Below are positions 51,008 through 60,057 of a stretch of DNA of 64,000 bases, piece after piece. Origin of the DNA: Planotetraspora sp. A-T 1434 (GTDB lineage: Bacteria > Actinomycetota > Actinomycetes > Streptosporangiales > Streptosporangiaceae); the NCBI RefSeq assembly GCF_025420585.1, contig NZ_JAOEGB010000023.1:1-64000 (forward strand). The letters run 5' to 3'. Each line of letters opens with the position of its first letter. Positions within the stretch are counted from its first letter, which is position 1. The notes beneath the pieces were generated by a model. It worked only from the letters and a program-made list of their open reading frames with translations. It was not told where the DNA came from and did no database searches. The position numbers and the translations under genes were made by a program.

Positions 51008-51555
51008 CCGTTTCAGTAACGGGTGCCCGATCATGCTGGCCGCGGGACAGCCCTCGTCGTGCAGCGGGTTGCCGTATCCGGAGATGACGACGGTGGCGCG
51101 GCAGGCGTGCAGAGCTTCGGCGAGGCCTCGGTGCCCCTCGTGGCGGTAGTTCCGCTCGCGGGTGCTGCCCAGGGTCGGCGCGGGTCAACGTACAAGAGGC
51201 TCTTGCGGTGGCGGCCGTAGGCGGCGATGACCTCCAGGGCGTCGCAGCACTCCAGCGACACGCGGACCAGGCGCTCGGCGACGCCGTACATCCGCTCCAA
51301 GTAGCCAGCGAGCCTGACGGGGCATCGAGGTGTGCGCGGCGTCGCCGACGTGGAACCGCCAACCGTCCTGCGCAAGGTGCCGGTCCGGCCCTGCGTCAGC
51401 CGTACCCAGACGGGGGCGGGCGCGCTCGAGTTCGTGATCGGACAGATCGCCGTAGGCCGACTCCTGCTCGGCGCGCGAATGCGGAGTCAGCGCGCACACG
51501 CGGGCCAGCTCGGTAGGGCACTCGCGCAGAACCCCCTCGCATTCGAGTCGGAGTG
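51008..51555 (-). pseudogene. D12-class adenine DNA methyltransferase, decayed
   Basis: Minus-strand pieces in several frames include RMYGVAERLVRVSLECCDAL, IAAYGRHRKSLLYVDP and RNYRHEG-LAEALHACRATVVI. The DPPY catalytic motif reads VDPR in one frame with PYP-like text lost. At least three frameshifts and loss of both termini. This class (Dam/D12, phage-type) methylates adenine. Not functional here. Confidence 0.65.
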
Positions 51556-51586
51556 AGGCATTGCTCGAAACTCCGTGATGTTTGCC

Positions 51587-52033
51587 TCATGGGTACTGCG
51601 GGGCGTGTTTCAGCGCGGGGTCGGCTTCCGCGATGCGGATCTGAAAAGTGATTTCCGGCGGCACCCGCAGTGAGTTGTGCACGGTGCCGTGCTCCACGAT
51701 GTTCGCGAAGGATTCCCGCAATCCTTCGGGGACGCCGGGAGCCTCGACGACCAGGTCGACATGACTGACATGCGCCGGGTGAAGGCCCAGGCCGTAATGG
51801 GCGGTTACGGAGACACCGGCGGGCAGTTGGCAGCGGTGGAGGTATCGCTCGGCGCAATGGGCGATGCCGGCCGCGAGGCTGCCGATGAACAACTCCACGG
51901 GCGTGGGGCCGGTGTCGCTTCCGCCGAAATCTTTGGGCTGGTCGACACGAACCATGTGATGGCGGATCAGCACGTCGAAGCGGTCACCGCCGTGCCAGGA
52001 GATCTTTACCATGCCGTTCCGGTTCTGTTTCAC
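51587..52033 (-). CDS. OsmC family protein with resolving Cys replaced
   Basis: Encodes 148 aa from GTG 52033 (GGAG 6 nt upstream, stop of the preceding fragment overlaps as GTGA). OsmC/Ohr-type fold: DTGPTPVELFIGSLAAGIAHC with the peroxidatic-type Cys, then VEAPGVPEGLRESFANIVEHGTVHNSL. Where most thiol peroxidase members have CTVHN, this one has GTVHN, so the two-Cys peroxidase cycle is unlikely. Similar one-Cys OsmC-like proteins occur in DosR-type stress clusters. Coupled to a truncated slipin. Confidence 0.88.
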   Translation of the reverse strand: MKQNRNGMVKISWHGGDRFDVLIRHHMVRVDQPKDFGGSDTGPTPVELFIGSLAAGIAHCAERYLHRCQLPAGVSVTAHYGLGLHPAHVSHVDLVVEAPGVPEGLRESFANIVEHGTVHNSLRVPPEITFQIRIAEADPALKHAPQYP

Positions 52034-52215
52034 GGGTAACTCCACGGATCCGTGCCGAGTAGCTTCAAGTGGCTCGTGCTGAATTGGCGGTGTAAAGGCA
52101 TCCGGAATCGTGCGCCGGCCTTCCGCGATGGTTCGCGGACATCGCGGACCTTACCCAGCCGGAACACCACGCCCCGCTGGTACTGTCGCACGATGGCGAC
52201 ACCAAGATTCGGCAT
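52030..52215 (-). pseudogene. Slipin N-terminal fragment
   Basis: 62 codons from ATG 52215, with an excellent GGGGAGG 5 nt upstream. The first 30 residues (LGVAIVRQYQRGVVFRLGKV) are the start of an SPFH/slipin domain. After GARFRMP the sequence is foreign and stops at 52030. Compare the full slipin at 25174. The fragment keeps a good initiation site and hands over to osmC by GTGA, so it may now act as a leader peptide. Confidence 0.7.
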
Positions 52216-52268
52216 GACGACCTCCCCAGGTTTTCTTTCACGCTGCGTCCTAGACCCCGTGGCGGCTA

Positions 52269-52282
52269 GGGACCTAAGCCCC
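52269..52282. promoter_or_regulatory. DosR/DevR-like box before the slipin fragment-osmC
   Basis: GGGACCTAAGCCCC fits GGGAC-N4-G-N-CCC, the core of actinobacterial DevR/DosR sites, in the 54-67 nt before ATG 52215. Position and match suit activation of the slipin fragment and osmC. Match by eye only. Confidence 0.55.
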
Positions 52283-52489
52283 CGCCTCATGGGTCCCAGG
52301 TCCAAATCCGACGCCCTCCCGGAGTGCTAGAAACCGCTGATGCGGCGGCCGGTGATGTCGTGCGGGATGATGCGGATCATCTTTCGCCGCGGGTAGCCGG
52401 GCGGGTAGGGGACTTGGTCCGCCGGAGGCTGGACGAAACGTCCCGGCGTACGCCGGGCGGGCGCGGCTCAAATGAGCGCTGACGGGTGC

Positions 52490-52503
52490 GGGACCTTCGA
52501 CTC
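52490..52503. promoter_or_regulatory. DosR/DevR-like box before the CBS-BON gene
   Basis: GGGACCTTCGACTC matches GGGAC-N4-G-N-CCC with one mismatch, 51-64 nt upstream of ATG 52554. Consistent with co-regulation with osmC and the acyl-CoA synthetase. Confidence 0.45.
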
Positions 52504-52553
52504 TGGGTGACGAGCTGGTCAGGGGTATGAGATGGAGCAACGGGGGTGATGTG

Positions 52554-53159
52554 ATGCTCGTCCGGGAAGTGATGACTGCGCCGGCACTGACCGTATCGCG
52601 CTCATGGACGGTCAAGCAGGCCGTCCACCTGCTTTACGAACAGGACATCACGGCCGCGCCGGTGGTTGACGAGAAAGGCCGGATGGTGGGGATCGTCAGC
52701 GAGATGGACCTGCTTCGCGGCGAGTTCGAAGCCGACCCCCAGGCTTACCTCGGACCTGCGGCCCTGCCCGGCTCGCGGCCACCCGTGGGCGTGCAAGACG
52801 TCATGACACCGAATGTCAAAACCATCCCGGAGACCGCGGACGTCCTCGATCTCGTGGACCTGATGATCACGACAGGCGTCAAGAGCGTTCCCGTCATGCG
52901 CGGCGACGACCTGGTGGGAGTCGTCAGCCGGCGTGACCTGATGGGGATGCTGGCCTACGCGGACGAGAGGATTCGCGATGACGTGCTGGTGGCGTTGCGC
53001 GATTCCCCGGAGACATCGCCGGAGGCGGCGCTCTGGCAGGTCGCCGTACGCGACGGAGTCGTCCGACTGTACGGCCAGGTGGACGAGAGGTCGGCACGAA
53101 TCGCCGAGGTGATCGCCGGGTCAGCGCCCGGGGTGGTCCGCGTGGTGCGCGACCCGTGA
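52554..53159 (+). CDS. CBS-pair protein with C-terminal BON domain
   Basis: Encodes 201 aa from ATG 52554 (GGGGGT 6 nt upstream). CBS1: VREVMTAPALTVSRSWTVKQ to GRMVGIVSEMDLLRGE. CBS2: VQDVMTPNVKTIPETADVLD to DLVGVVSRRDLMGML. The BON-type tail (DDVLVALRDSPETSPEAALW, VAVRDGVVRLYGQV) completes it. CBS pairs bind adenosyl ligands, and such proteins (hypoxic response protein type) are abundant in DosR-like regulons. Upstream DosR-like box. Confidence 0.92.
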   Translation: MLVREVMTAPALTVSRSWTVKQAVHLLYEQDITAAPVVDEKGRMVGIVSEMDLLRGEFEADPQAYLGPAALPGSRPPVGVQDVMTPNVKTIPETADVLDLVDLMITTGVKSVPVMRGDDLVGVVSRRDLMGMLAYADERIRDDVLVALRDSPETSPEAALWQVAVRDGVVRLYGQVDERSARIAEVIAGSAPGVVRVVRDP

Positions 53160-53328
53160 GACACCTCGATATGGGGGTGCGCCGTCGTGGCGGTGTCACC
53201 GGCTTGCGGCAGGGTTCAGGCGGCCCGGCTGTCCATCACCTCACCCGCGGCCGTGCGGCGGTCGTCCGCCTCCCGCCGCGCGGCTCTGAACGGCAGCCGG
53301 ACTGATGGTCCAGACCGGGGAAGGGGCC

Positions 53329-55935
53329 ATGCCTGCTGACCGGCATAGGACGGCGCAGGTCACGGCGGCAGGCTTGCCCCGCGAAGAAGCCGCGCGGCGG
53401 CTGGCTGAGTACGGCCCCAACACGATCGGGAAGCGGCCTCGGCCACCCCTATGGCGTCGAGTGCTGGACCAGATGCGGGACCCGCTGATCCTGGTCCTCC
53501 TGGCAGCCGCCGTGCTGACACTTGTGACCGGGGATCACCCCGACGCCGTCGCCATCCTGCTGGTGATCACCGCGAATACGGCCATCGGCCTGGTGCAGGA
53601 AGTACGGGCGGAACAGACTATCGCCGCCCTCGCGGACCTGAGCGCTCCGGTTGCCCGTGTGATACGAGATGGCCAGGAGCGCCAGGTCGCGTCGGCGGAG
53701 GTGGTGCCGGGTGATCTGGTGTTGCTGGGCGAGGGCGACGTCGTGCCGGCGGACGGGGACGTGGTGGAGGCCGCGGGGCTGTTGGTGGACGAGTCCGCGC
53801 TGACCGGGGAGTCCGTGCCGGTGGACAAGGCCCCCGGCGACAGCCCGGAGCACGGCGCGGTGGCCTCGGGCACTGTCGTGGTGCGCGGTCGCGGACGCGT
53901 CATGGTCACCGCTACCGGGACGGCGAGCACGATCGGCCGTCTCGCGTCCCTGATGGACACCGGGTTCGGCCTGACCCCGCTGCAGTGCCGCCTGGCCGGT
54001 CTCGGCCGGGTCCTGGCCGCCGTCACGGTCGCTCTGTGCGCGGTGGTCCTCACCCTCGGCCTGCTGCGCGGGCAATCGCCGGAACTGATGATCGTGGCCG
54101 CGATCAGCTTGGCCGTCGCGGCCGTGCCCGAATCACTACCCGCAGTGGTGACTTTGGGACTGGCGCTGGGAGCCCGGCGAATGGCCGGCCGGCAAGCCGT
54201 CATCCGGCGCCTGCCCGCGGTGGAGACATTGGGCTCGGTCACGGTGATCGCCACGGACAAGACCGGAACCCTGACCGAGGGCCGGATGGTCGCCGAGAAA
54301 CTGTGGACACCACACGGTGAAGCGACGATCACCGGCATCGGCTACGCGCCGCAGGGCCACATCGTCCGCGCCGGCAGCCCGATCACCGCCGGGGACGCCC
54401 CCGACCTGGCCGCCCTGCTGCGCGCCGGCGTGCTTTGCAACGACGCGACGCTGCGACCGCCGGTGGGAGATGGCACATCTTGGCAGGCGATGGGCGATCC
54501 CACCGAGGCCGCCCTGCTCACGGCGGGCGCCAAGCTCGGCTTGGACCGGCCGGCCCTGGAGCGCGAACTGCCGCGGGTCGCGGAGATCCCGTTCGACAGC
54601 AGCCGCAAGCGCATGACGACCGTGCACCGCTTGCCCGGTGGAGGGGTGCGCGTGGTGTGTAAAGGAGCCCCCGAGTTGGTGCTCCGACCTCCCATTCTGG
54701 ACGAGGACGCGCAGGTGCTCGCCCGGGCCGTGGCCTGGGCCGAGAAATCGGCGGGTGCGGGGTATCGAGTTCTGGCTATCGCCGCGACCGACCGGCCGAC
54801 ACAGCCTCATTGTCCGGACGACTGGGAAAAAGGCCTGTCGCTCCTCGGCCTGGTGGCCATCCTCGACCCACCACGCAGCCAGGCCCACGCGACCATCACG
54901 GCCATCCGGGCCGCCGGTATCACGCCCGTGGTCATCACCGGGGATCACCCGCTTACCGCCCAGGCGATAGCCGAACGGCTCGGCATCACCACCACCGATC
55001 AGCAGGTCACCACCGGCGACCGGATCCGGCAGGGCACCGCTGGGCCGCTGACCGATATACGCATCTGCGCCCGGACCACTCCCGAGCAGAAAGTGGACAT
55101 CATCGAGGCTTGGCGCCAGGCCGGACACGTGGTGGCGATGACGGGGGACGGCGTCAACGACGGCCCGGCTCTCCGCCGCGCCGACATCGGCGTCGCCATG
55201 GGCCGCCGCGGCACAGAAGTCGCCCGCCAGGCCGCCGACATGGTTTTGGCCGACGACGACCTTGCCACCCTCGTCGCCGCAGTCGACGAGGGTCGCCGCA
55301 TCTACGCCAACATTCGCCGGTTCCTGCTCTATGGTCTTGCCGGGGGCACCGCGGAGATCCTTGTCATGCTTCTCGGGCCCTTCCTGGGAATGCCACTGCC
55401 CTTGCTTCCCTCGCAGATCCTGTGGATCAACCTGCTCACCCACGGCGTGCCCGGCGTGGCGCTCGGCGCCGAGCCCGGCGAACCCAACGCGATGCGTTGT
55501 CCCCCACGGCCGCCGGGGGAGAAGGTGCTGGGCGCAGGCTTGTGGCGGCGGATCGTCTTCATGGGATCATTCATCGCGCTGATCACCCTGGTGGCCGGGG
55601 TATGGGCGCGCGACACCGGCCACCCCTGGCAGTCCCTGGTCTTCCTGGTCCTCGGAGCGACACAGTTCGGCGTCGCGCTGGGGTCCCGGGCACGCCCGGG
55701 CAGCCTTGCCAACCCGTTTCTCCTGGCGGCCGTGGGGGCGGCAGTGCTGCTGCAAATCGCCGGCGTATACCTGCCGCCGTTGCAGGCCCTGTTGGGCACC
55801 CAACCCCTGCCGCCAAGCTGCCTGGCGATCGCATCCGCGATGGCCGCCCTCAGCTATGTCGTCATGCGCCTGCAAACACAGCTGGGCCGGACCAAGCAGC
55901 ATCATGAACCGCTCCGAGTTCGTGGAAAGCCCTGA
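53329..55935 (+). CDS. P2-type cation-transporting ATPase
   Basis: Encodes 868 aa from ATG 53329 (GGGGAAGGGG just upstream). Full P-type set: cation ATPase N-terminal domain (AGLPREEAARRLAEYGPNTI), actuator DESALTGESVPVDK, TM4 motif AVPESLPAVVT (PESLP, close to Ca2+-ATPase PEGLP), phosphorylation site DKTGTLTEGRM with Asp310, nucleotide domain and hinge MTGDGVNDGPALRRADIGVAMG. About ten membrane helices. Probably exports Ca2+ or another divalent cation. Convergent with the second CBS-BON gene. Homologues are in the DosR regulon of mycobacteria (CtpF). Confidence 0.93.
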   Translation: MPADRHRTAQVTAAGLPREEAARRLAEYGPNTIGKRPRPPLWRRVLDQMRDPLILVLLAAAVLTLVTGDHPDAVAILLVITANTAIGLVQEVRAEQTIAALADLSAPVARVIRDGQERQVASAEVVPGDLVLLGEGDVVPADGDVVEAAGLLVDESALTGESVPVDKAPGDSPEHGAVASGTVVVRGRGRVMVTATGTASTIGRLASLMDTGFGLTPLQCRLAGLGRVLAAVTVALCAVVLTLGLLRGQSPELMIVAAISLAVAAVPESLPAVVTLGLALGARRMAGRQAVIRRLPAVETLGSVTVIATDKTGTLTEGRMVAEKLWTPHGEATITGIGYAPQGHIVRAGSPITAGDAPDLAALLRAGVLCNDATLRPPVGDGTSWQAMGDPTEAALLTAGAKLGLDRPALERELPRVAEIPFDSSRKRMTTVHRLPGGGVRVVCKGAPELVLRPPILDEDAQVLARAVAWAEKSAGAGYRVLAIAATDRPTQPHCPDDWEKGLSLLGLVAILDPPRSQAHATITAIRAAGITPVVITGDHPLTAQAIAERLGITTTDQQVTTGDRIRQGTAGPLTDIRICARTTPEQKVDIIEAWRQAGHVVAMTGDGVNDGPALRRADIGVAMGRRGTEVARQAADMVLADDDLATLVAAVDEGRRIYANIRRFLLYGLAGGTAEILVMLLGPFLGMPLPLLPSQILWINLLTHGVPGVALGAEPGEPNAMRCPPRPPGEKVLGAGLWRRIVFMGSFIALITLVAGVWARDTGHPWQSLVFLVLGATQFGVALGSRARPGSLANPFLLAAVGAAVLLQIAGVYLPPLQALLGTQPLPPSCLAIASAMAALSYVVMRLQTQLGRTKQHHEPLRVRGKP

Positions 55936-55972
55936 TGCGGTCCCCGTAGGGCGAGGGCCGGCGGGGACTCAA

Positions 55973-56674
55973 TCACGTTGTCGCCCAGGTGGGAGTGTCG
56001 TCCTCCTTCCACGCCAGCCTGTCGACGACTTCGATCACCCCGTTGACCCGTTCGGTCATCCGTACGAGAATCCGCACGTCGCTGCGGCGGGCCAGCTGGC
56101 CGCTCAGCGTTACGACACCGCGGGCCGCACGGACATGGACGCCTGAGGTGTCCGCCCACAGGGCACCTTCGACGATGTCGTCGCGCACCTCGCGGGCGAT
56201 GTCGTCGTCAGTCCGGACGAAGACCTTGAGCACGTCGTGGCGGCTGATGATGCCTTCGAGCCGCCCTTCGTCGTCGACGACGGGTAGCCGCTTCACCCTT
56301 TCCTCGTCCATGATCCGGGCCGCGCTCACCACGCTGGTGTACGGCCTGACCGTGATCGCCGGGGCGGTCATCAGCTCGGCCGCCGTCTCCCCGTGGGCCT
56401 TCTCCTCCGTCCTCCCGCCCTGCGGGCCGAGGTGCTCGCGGAGCCGCGCACGGAGCGGAGGGTGGTAGCCCTCGCCGAAGTACTGCTCCCTGAACTCCTC
56501 CTTGTGGAGCAGGTCGGCCTCCGACACGACACCGATGACGTGGCCCTCGCCGTCCACCACTGGAACCGCGCTCACCCTGTGGGCGATGAGCACCTCGGCG
56601 ACGTCCCTGAACGGAGTGCTGCCGTTGACCGACGCGACGTCTCTTGTCATGATGTCCCGCACCTCAGCATGCAT
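55973..56674 (-). CDS. CBS-pair protein with BON domain (second copy)
   Basis: Encodes 233 aa from ATG 56674 (GAGGGGGG 6 nt upstream). CBS1 VRDIMTRDVASVNGSTPFRD with VVDGEGHVIGVVSEADLLHK. CBS2 AAELMTAPAITVRPYTSVVS with GRLEGIISRHDVLKVF. BON tail REVRDDIVEGALW, VHVRAARGVVTLSGQLARRS. Convergent with the ATPase gene (37-bp gap). It differs clearly from the copy at 52554, so not a recent duplicate. Confidence 0.92.
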   Translation of the reverse strand: MHAEVRDIMTRDVASVNGSTPFRDVAEVLIAHRVSAVPVVDGEGHVIGVVSEADLLHKEEFREQYFGEGYHPPLRARLREHLGPQGGRTEEKAHGETAAELMTAPAITVRPYTSVVSAARIMDEERVKRLPVVDDEGRLEGIISRHDVLKVFVRTDDDIAREVRDDIVEGALWADTSGVHVRAARGVVTLSGQLARRSDVRILVRMTERVNGVIEVVDRLAWKEDDTPTWATT

Positions 56675-56728
56675 GATGGCCCCCCTCGATTTGCGCACGG
56701 TCCCGTCCTCGCCCACGAGACCGGGAGA

Positions 56729-56895
56729 TCAGCTCCGCTCGCCGGCGAGTTGCACGCGGACGTGGTGGAGGATTCCCTGGCCGTAGGCAGCCTTGGCGTC
56801 CTTCTCGCCCGCGTTCGGCTTCCTGCCTCCATCACATCGCCGAGGGCATATTCCGGAAAGGGACGGACGGCCTTCGCGTCGGGGTCGTTCGCCAT
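56729..56895 (-). pseudogene. Possible small protein with a frameshift
   Basis: ATG 56895 opens with ANDPDAKAVRPFPEYALGDV. After about 56830 the protein-like text continues in another frame as NAGEKDAKAAYGQGILHHVR and LAGERS-stop at 56729. Together about 56 aa. No family recognised, no clear ribosome binding site. Confidence 0.3.
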
Positions 56896-56914
56896 GACTT
56901 GCCCAGTCTCAACG

Positions 56915-57040
56915 ATGGCGGGCGAGATCATGACCACTCCCGCGATCATCGTGACCGGCGGCACCCCGGCGAGGGACGCGGCCAGGCTCATGCACCGGAA
57001 CAGGATCAAGCAGGTCCCCGTCACCCGTCCAAGGTGGTGC
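56915..57040 (+). pseudogene. CBS-domain fragment
   Basis: MAGEIMTTPAIIVTGGTPAR and ARLMHRNRIKQVPVT are the first half of a CBS domain, cut before the second half (expected D.DGR.VGIVSR). Third CBS-type sequence in 5 kb, on the plus strand and facing the end of the acyl-CoA synthetase. Confidence 0.6.
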
Positions 57041-57053
57041 CCATGCCGTACCT

Positions 57054-59774
57054 TCAGCGGAGCCGGCGGCGGTACGGGGACGGGCACGGTGAGGCGGGGG
57101 CGAGCCGTATGCGCACGTCCACCGCCACCGCACCGGCCGGCGTGACGATGACGGGGTTGAGATCGAGCTCGGCGATCTCCGGCAGGTCGTCCATCAGGCG
57201 GCCCACTCGGACGATCTGGCTTTCCAGCGCCTCGATGTCCGCGCGTGGCCGTCCCCGGTAGCCGGACAGCAGGGGAGCGCACCGGAGCTCTCCGAGCATC
57301 TCCGCGGCTTCCGCGCGGTTGATGGGCGGCACCCGGAAGGCCCGGTCGGCGAGGAGCTCCGCGGTGACCCCGCCGGGCCCGGCCATGATGAGCGGCCCGA
57401 ACGCCTCGTGCGCGACACCGCCGACGATCATTTCGACGCCGTCCGCCGCCATGCGCTGTACGATCGCGCCCGTCATCGCGGGGCCGATCCGCTCGGCCAT
57501 GTCCCGGTAGGCCTGCCGGACCTCGCCGGGCGTGCGCAGGTCGAGCCGTACGCCGCCGACGTCGCTCTTGTGCACCAGATCCGGACCTGAGGCCTTCACC
57601 ACCGCAGGAAGTCCGACCAGGTCGGCGGCCTCGGCGGCGGTCTCGGGGCTGTCGGCGATCACGGACTCGGCGACGTGGATGCCATAACACGAGAGGAGGG
57701 AGATCGCGGTGCGGGTGTCGAGCCAACGCCCCTCCGGGTGGGCGGCGAGGTCCCGTTCGACGATCGCGCGAGCCGTGCGCAGGTCAAGTCCCGTCATGTC
57801 CTCGGGCGGAGCCACGGGTCGCGTCCGCCACGAGGCGTAGTCGGCGGCGCGGCTCAGGGCGTGAACGGCCTGCTCGGGAAAGGCGTAGCTGGGGACGGCC
57901 CCACCGATGAGCCCGTCATGTCCCGCGATACAGGCGAGCACGGTCGTGGCGGAGCCGGCCGCGGCGGTGGCGATGGCGTCTCGGGTGGCGTCGAGGCCGG
58001 ACCCGAACGGGGGCGTGTAGACGACGAGTACGACGTCGACGTCTGGATCGGTGAGGACGGTCTCGATCGCGGACGCGAACTCTCCGGCGTCGCCCTCGGC
58101 GGTCAGGTCCACCGGGTTCCGTACGGCGGCGGCCGTACGGAGCCGGGACCGGAGGGCCTGCTGAGTGGCGGGGGAGAGCTCAGGGACGACGAGGCCGCGC
58201 TGTTCGCAGGCGTCGGCGGTCATCGCCCCCGGGCCGCCGGAGTTGCCGACGATCGCGACCCGTACCCCTGTCTCCGTGGGGCCGGCGGGCAGCGGCTGGA
58301 AGGCGAGCAGACGGGCGGTGTCGAGCAGGTCCCGCACGCTGTCCTCGCGGATCACCCCCGAGGCCCGCAGCAGGGTGTCCACTGCCACGTCAGGGGTCGC
58401 CGCGGCGGCGGTGTGCGAGTGCACGGCGCGGTCGCCGGAGGGGCTGCGCCCGCTCTTCACGACGATGATCGGTTTGCGCGCGCTGATCCTGCGGGCGATG
58501 CGGCCGAACCTGCGGGGGTTGCCGAACGACTCCAGATACAGGGCGATGACGCCGGTATCGGGGTCGTCCTCCCAGTATTCGAGCAGGTCGTTGCCGCTGA
58601 CGTCGGCCTTGTTGCCGACCGAGGCGAACGAGGAGACGCCCAGTCCCAGCTCGGCGGCGCGGTCGAGCACGGCGACCGCGACCGCGCCCGACTGTGACAT
58701 CAGGCCGAGGGGGCCTCGGGACATCAGGCCGAGGGGGCCTCGGGACATCAGGCCGAGGGGGCCCCGGGCCGGCCGGCCGGGGAGGAAGCTCGCGTTGAGC
58801 GATGCCCCGGTGTTGACGACGCCGAGGCAGTTGGGTCCGACGAGGCGCATGCCCATCTCCCGGCAGATCCTCAGCAGCTCCCGCTCCGCGCCGTCGTCGC
58901 CGGTCTCGGCGAATCCGGCCGTGAGGACCACCAGGCCGCGCACGCCGTGCTGGGCGCAGTCCCTCGCGGCGTCCAGGACCGTGGCGGCCGGTGTGGCGAT
59001 CACGCCGAGCTCGGCGTGCCCGGGCAGGGCGGCGAGATCGGGATAGGCCGGTAGACCACATACCTCCGTGGCGTGGGGATTGACGGGGTAGACGGGCCCG
59101 GGGAAGCCCCCGTCGACCAGGTTGCGCAGCACGCGATGCCCGATTTTGGTCGGGTCTCGGCTCGCCCCGATGACGGCGACCGATTGAGGGGCGAGCACGT
59201 GGGCGAGCGAGTTGCGCTCCGCCTCGTGTTCGCGCGTCTCGATCTCCTCAAGGAGGCGGGCGGTCGGCTGCGGCGCGATGCGTATCTCCACCTCGCCCGA
59301 GTCGTACCGCCGCGTGACCGGCAGGCCGAGATCTCCGATGACCCGCAGCATCGGCCGGTTGTCGGCCAGCACGGTGGCGAGGAGTTCCTGGAGGCCGTTG
59401 GCGGCGGCGTCGATGGCGATGTACTCCAGCAGGAGGGTACCGAGTCCCTGGCCGTGGACCTGGTCGTCGAGCAGGATCCCGACATCCGCCGAAGGCCTGT
59501 GGTGGTCGGGGATGTACTCGGCCACGCCGACCAGCGTTCCTCCGATCAGGGCGACCAGCGCATGGCCTGCGTAGTCGGGCCCGGTCAGGCGGTCCATGTA
59601 CGCGTGGGCTGTGGCTGTGCCTCCCGCGAAGAAGCGGAGGTACGCCGACCGCTCGGACGACCTGGCGACCAGCGCGTGCAGGGCTTCGCGGTCGGAGGCG
59701 CGCAATGGCCGGATATGTGCGATACCGCCGTCACGCAGCAGGGCGTCGCACTCCTCGGCGATCGGTCGAGTCAT
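57054..59774 (-). CDS. GNAT-fused ADP-forming acyl-CoA synthetase (Pat/AcsD-like)
   Basis: Encodes 906 aa from ATG 59774. Residues 1-165 form a GNAT acetyltransferase (HIRPLRASDREALHALVARS, DDQVHGQGLGTLLLEYIAID). Then come a CoA-binding domain (VIGASRDPTKIGHRVLRNLV), succinyl-CoA-ligase-like domains (VGPNCLGVVNTGASLNASFL, MSQSGAVAVAVLD, YLESFGNPRRF) and a C-terminal ATP-grasp (LVGLPAVVKASGPDLVHKSDVGGVRLDL, IAELDLNPVIV). The order GNAT first is typical of actinobacterial acyl-CoA synthetase/lysine acetyltransferase fusions. The usual catalytic His region (VHSHTAA) is present. A three-copy octapeptide repeat lies just before MSQSGA. DosR-like box 59 nt upstream. Confidence 0.93.
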   Translation of the reverse strand: MTRPIAEECDALLRDGGIAHIRPLRASDREALHALVARSSERSAYLRFFAGGTATAHAYMDRLTGPDYAGHALVALIGGTLVGVAEYIPDHHRPSADVGILLDDQVHGQGLGTLLLEYIAIDAAANGLQELLATVLADNRPMLRVIGDLGLPVTRRYDSGEVEIRIAPQPTARLLEEIETREHEAERNSLAHVLAPQSVAVIGASRDPTKIGHRVLRNLVDGGFPGPVYPVNPHATEVCGLPAYPDLAALPGHAELGVIATPAATVLDAARDCAQHGVRGLVVLTAGFAETGDDGAERELLRICREMGMRLVGPNCLGVVNTGASLNASFLPGRPARGPLGLMSRGPLGLMSRGPLGLMSQSGAVAVAVLDRAAELGLGVSSFASVGNKADVSGNDLLEYWEDDPDTGVIALYLESFGNPRRFGRIARRISARKPIIVVKSGRSPSGDRAVHSHTAAAATPDVAVDTLLRASGVIREDSVRDLLDTARLLAFQPLPAGPTETGVRVAIVGNSGGPGAMTADACEQRGLVVPELSPATQQALRSRLRTAAAVRNPVDLTAEGDAGEFASAIETVLTDPDVDVVLVVYTPPFGSGLDATRDAIATAAAGSATTVLACIAGHDGLIGGAVPSYAFPEQAVHALSRAADYASWRTRPVAPPEDMTGLDLRTARAIVERDLAAHPEGRWLDTRTAISLLSCYGIHVAESVIADSPETAAEAADLVGLPAVVKASGPDLVHKSDVGGVRLDLRTPGEVRQAYRDMAERIGPAMTGAIVQRMAADGVEMIVGGVAHEAFGPLIMAGPGGVTAELLADRAFRVPPINRAEAAEMLGELRCAPLLSGYRGRPRADIEALESQIVRVGRLMDDLPEIAELDLNPVIVTPAGAVAVDVRIRLAPASPCPSPYRRRLR
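58696..58767 (-). repeat. 24-bp tandem repeat inside the acyl-CoA synthetase
   Basis: Three head-to-tail copies (two exact, third with one change) encode RGPLGLMS three times, immediately before the conserved SQSGA loop. In frame, so unit number can vary without breaking the gene. Normal family members have one such stretch. Confidence 0.85.
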
Positions 59775-59832
59775 GATCTCAGCGTCCGCCAAACGGCCTC
59801 GCCGTCCCCAGAGTCCTAGTCCCCTTCCCGGT

Positions 59833-59847
59833 AGGGCCTGTCGTCCC
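59833..59847 (-). promoter_or_regulatory. DosR/DevR-like box before the acyl-CoA synthetase
   Basis: On the complement GGGACGACAGGCCCT fits GGGAC-N4-G-N-CCC plus the final T of the mycobacterial consensus, 59-73 nt upstream of ATG 59774. A second, weaker GGGACT half-site lies at about 59814-59824. Confidence 0.55.
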
Positions 59848-60057
59848 GACACTGTTTCGGCAGGCCGGAAGCCTGATCACCTTCTCGGTGGTCGGGCTTT
59901 TCCTTGTCTGACCGTCATTTGACCGGGGACCCGAGCTTCGCAGCGACCCGGCCGCCGGTGCCACTGAGGTCCGTTCCGCGCCATTCATCACACGCATCTT
60001 TCGCCCCTCAGCGCAGTAATCCACAATTACCCGGTGATCGAGTCGCCTGTCGTCTCC

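Noticed and set aside
54136-55443. 435-aa minus-strand frame opposite the P-type ATPase
   Set aside because: Shadow of the ATPase. It lacks a start signal and has a low-complexity Gly/Ala/Asp/Arg composition.
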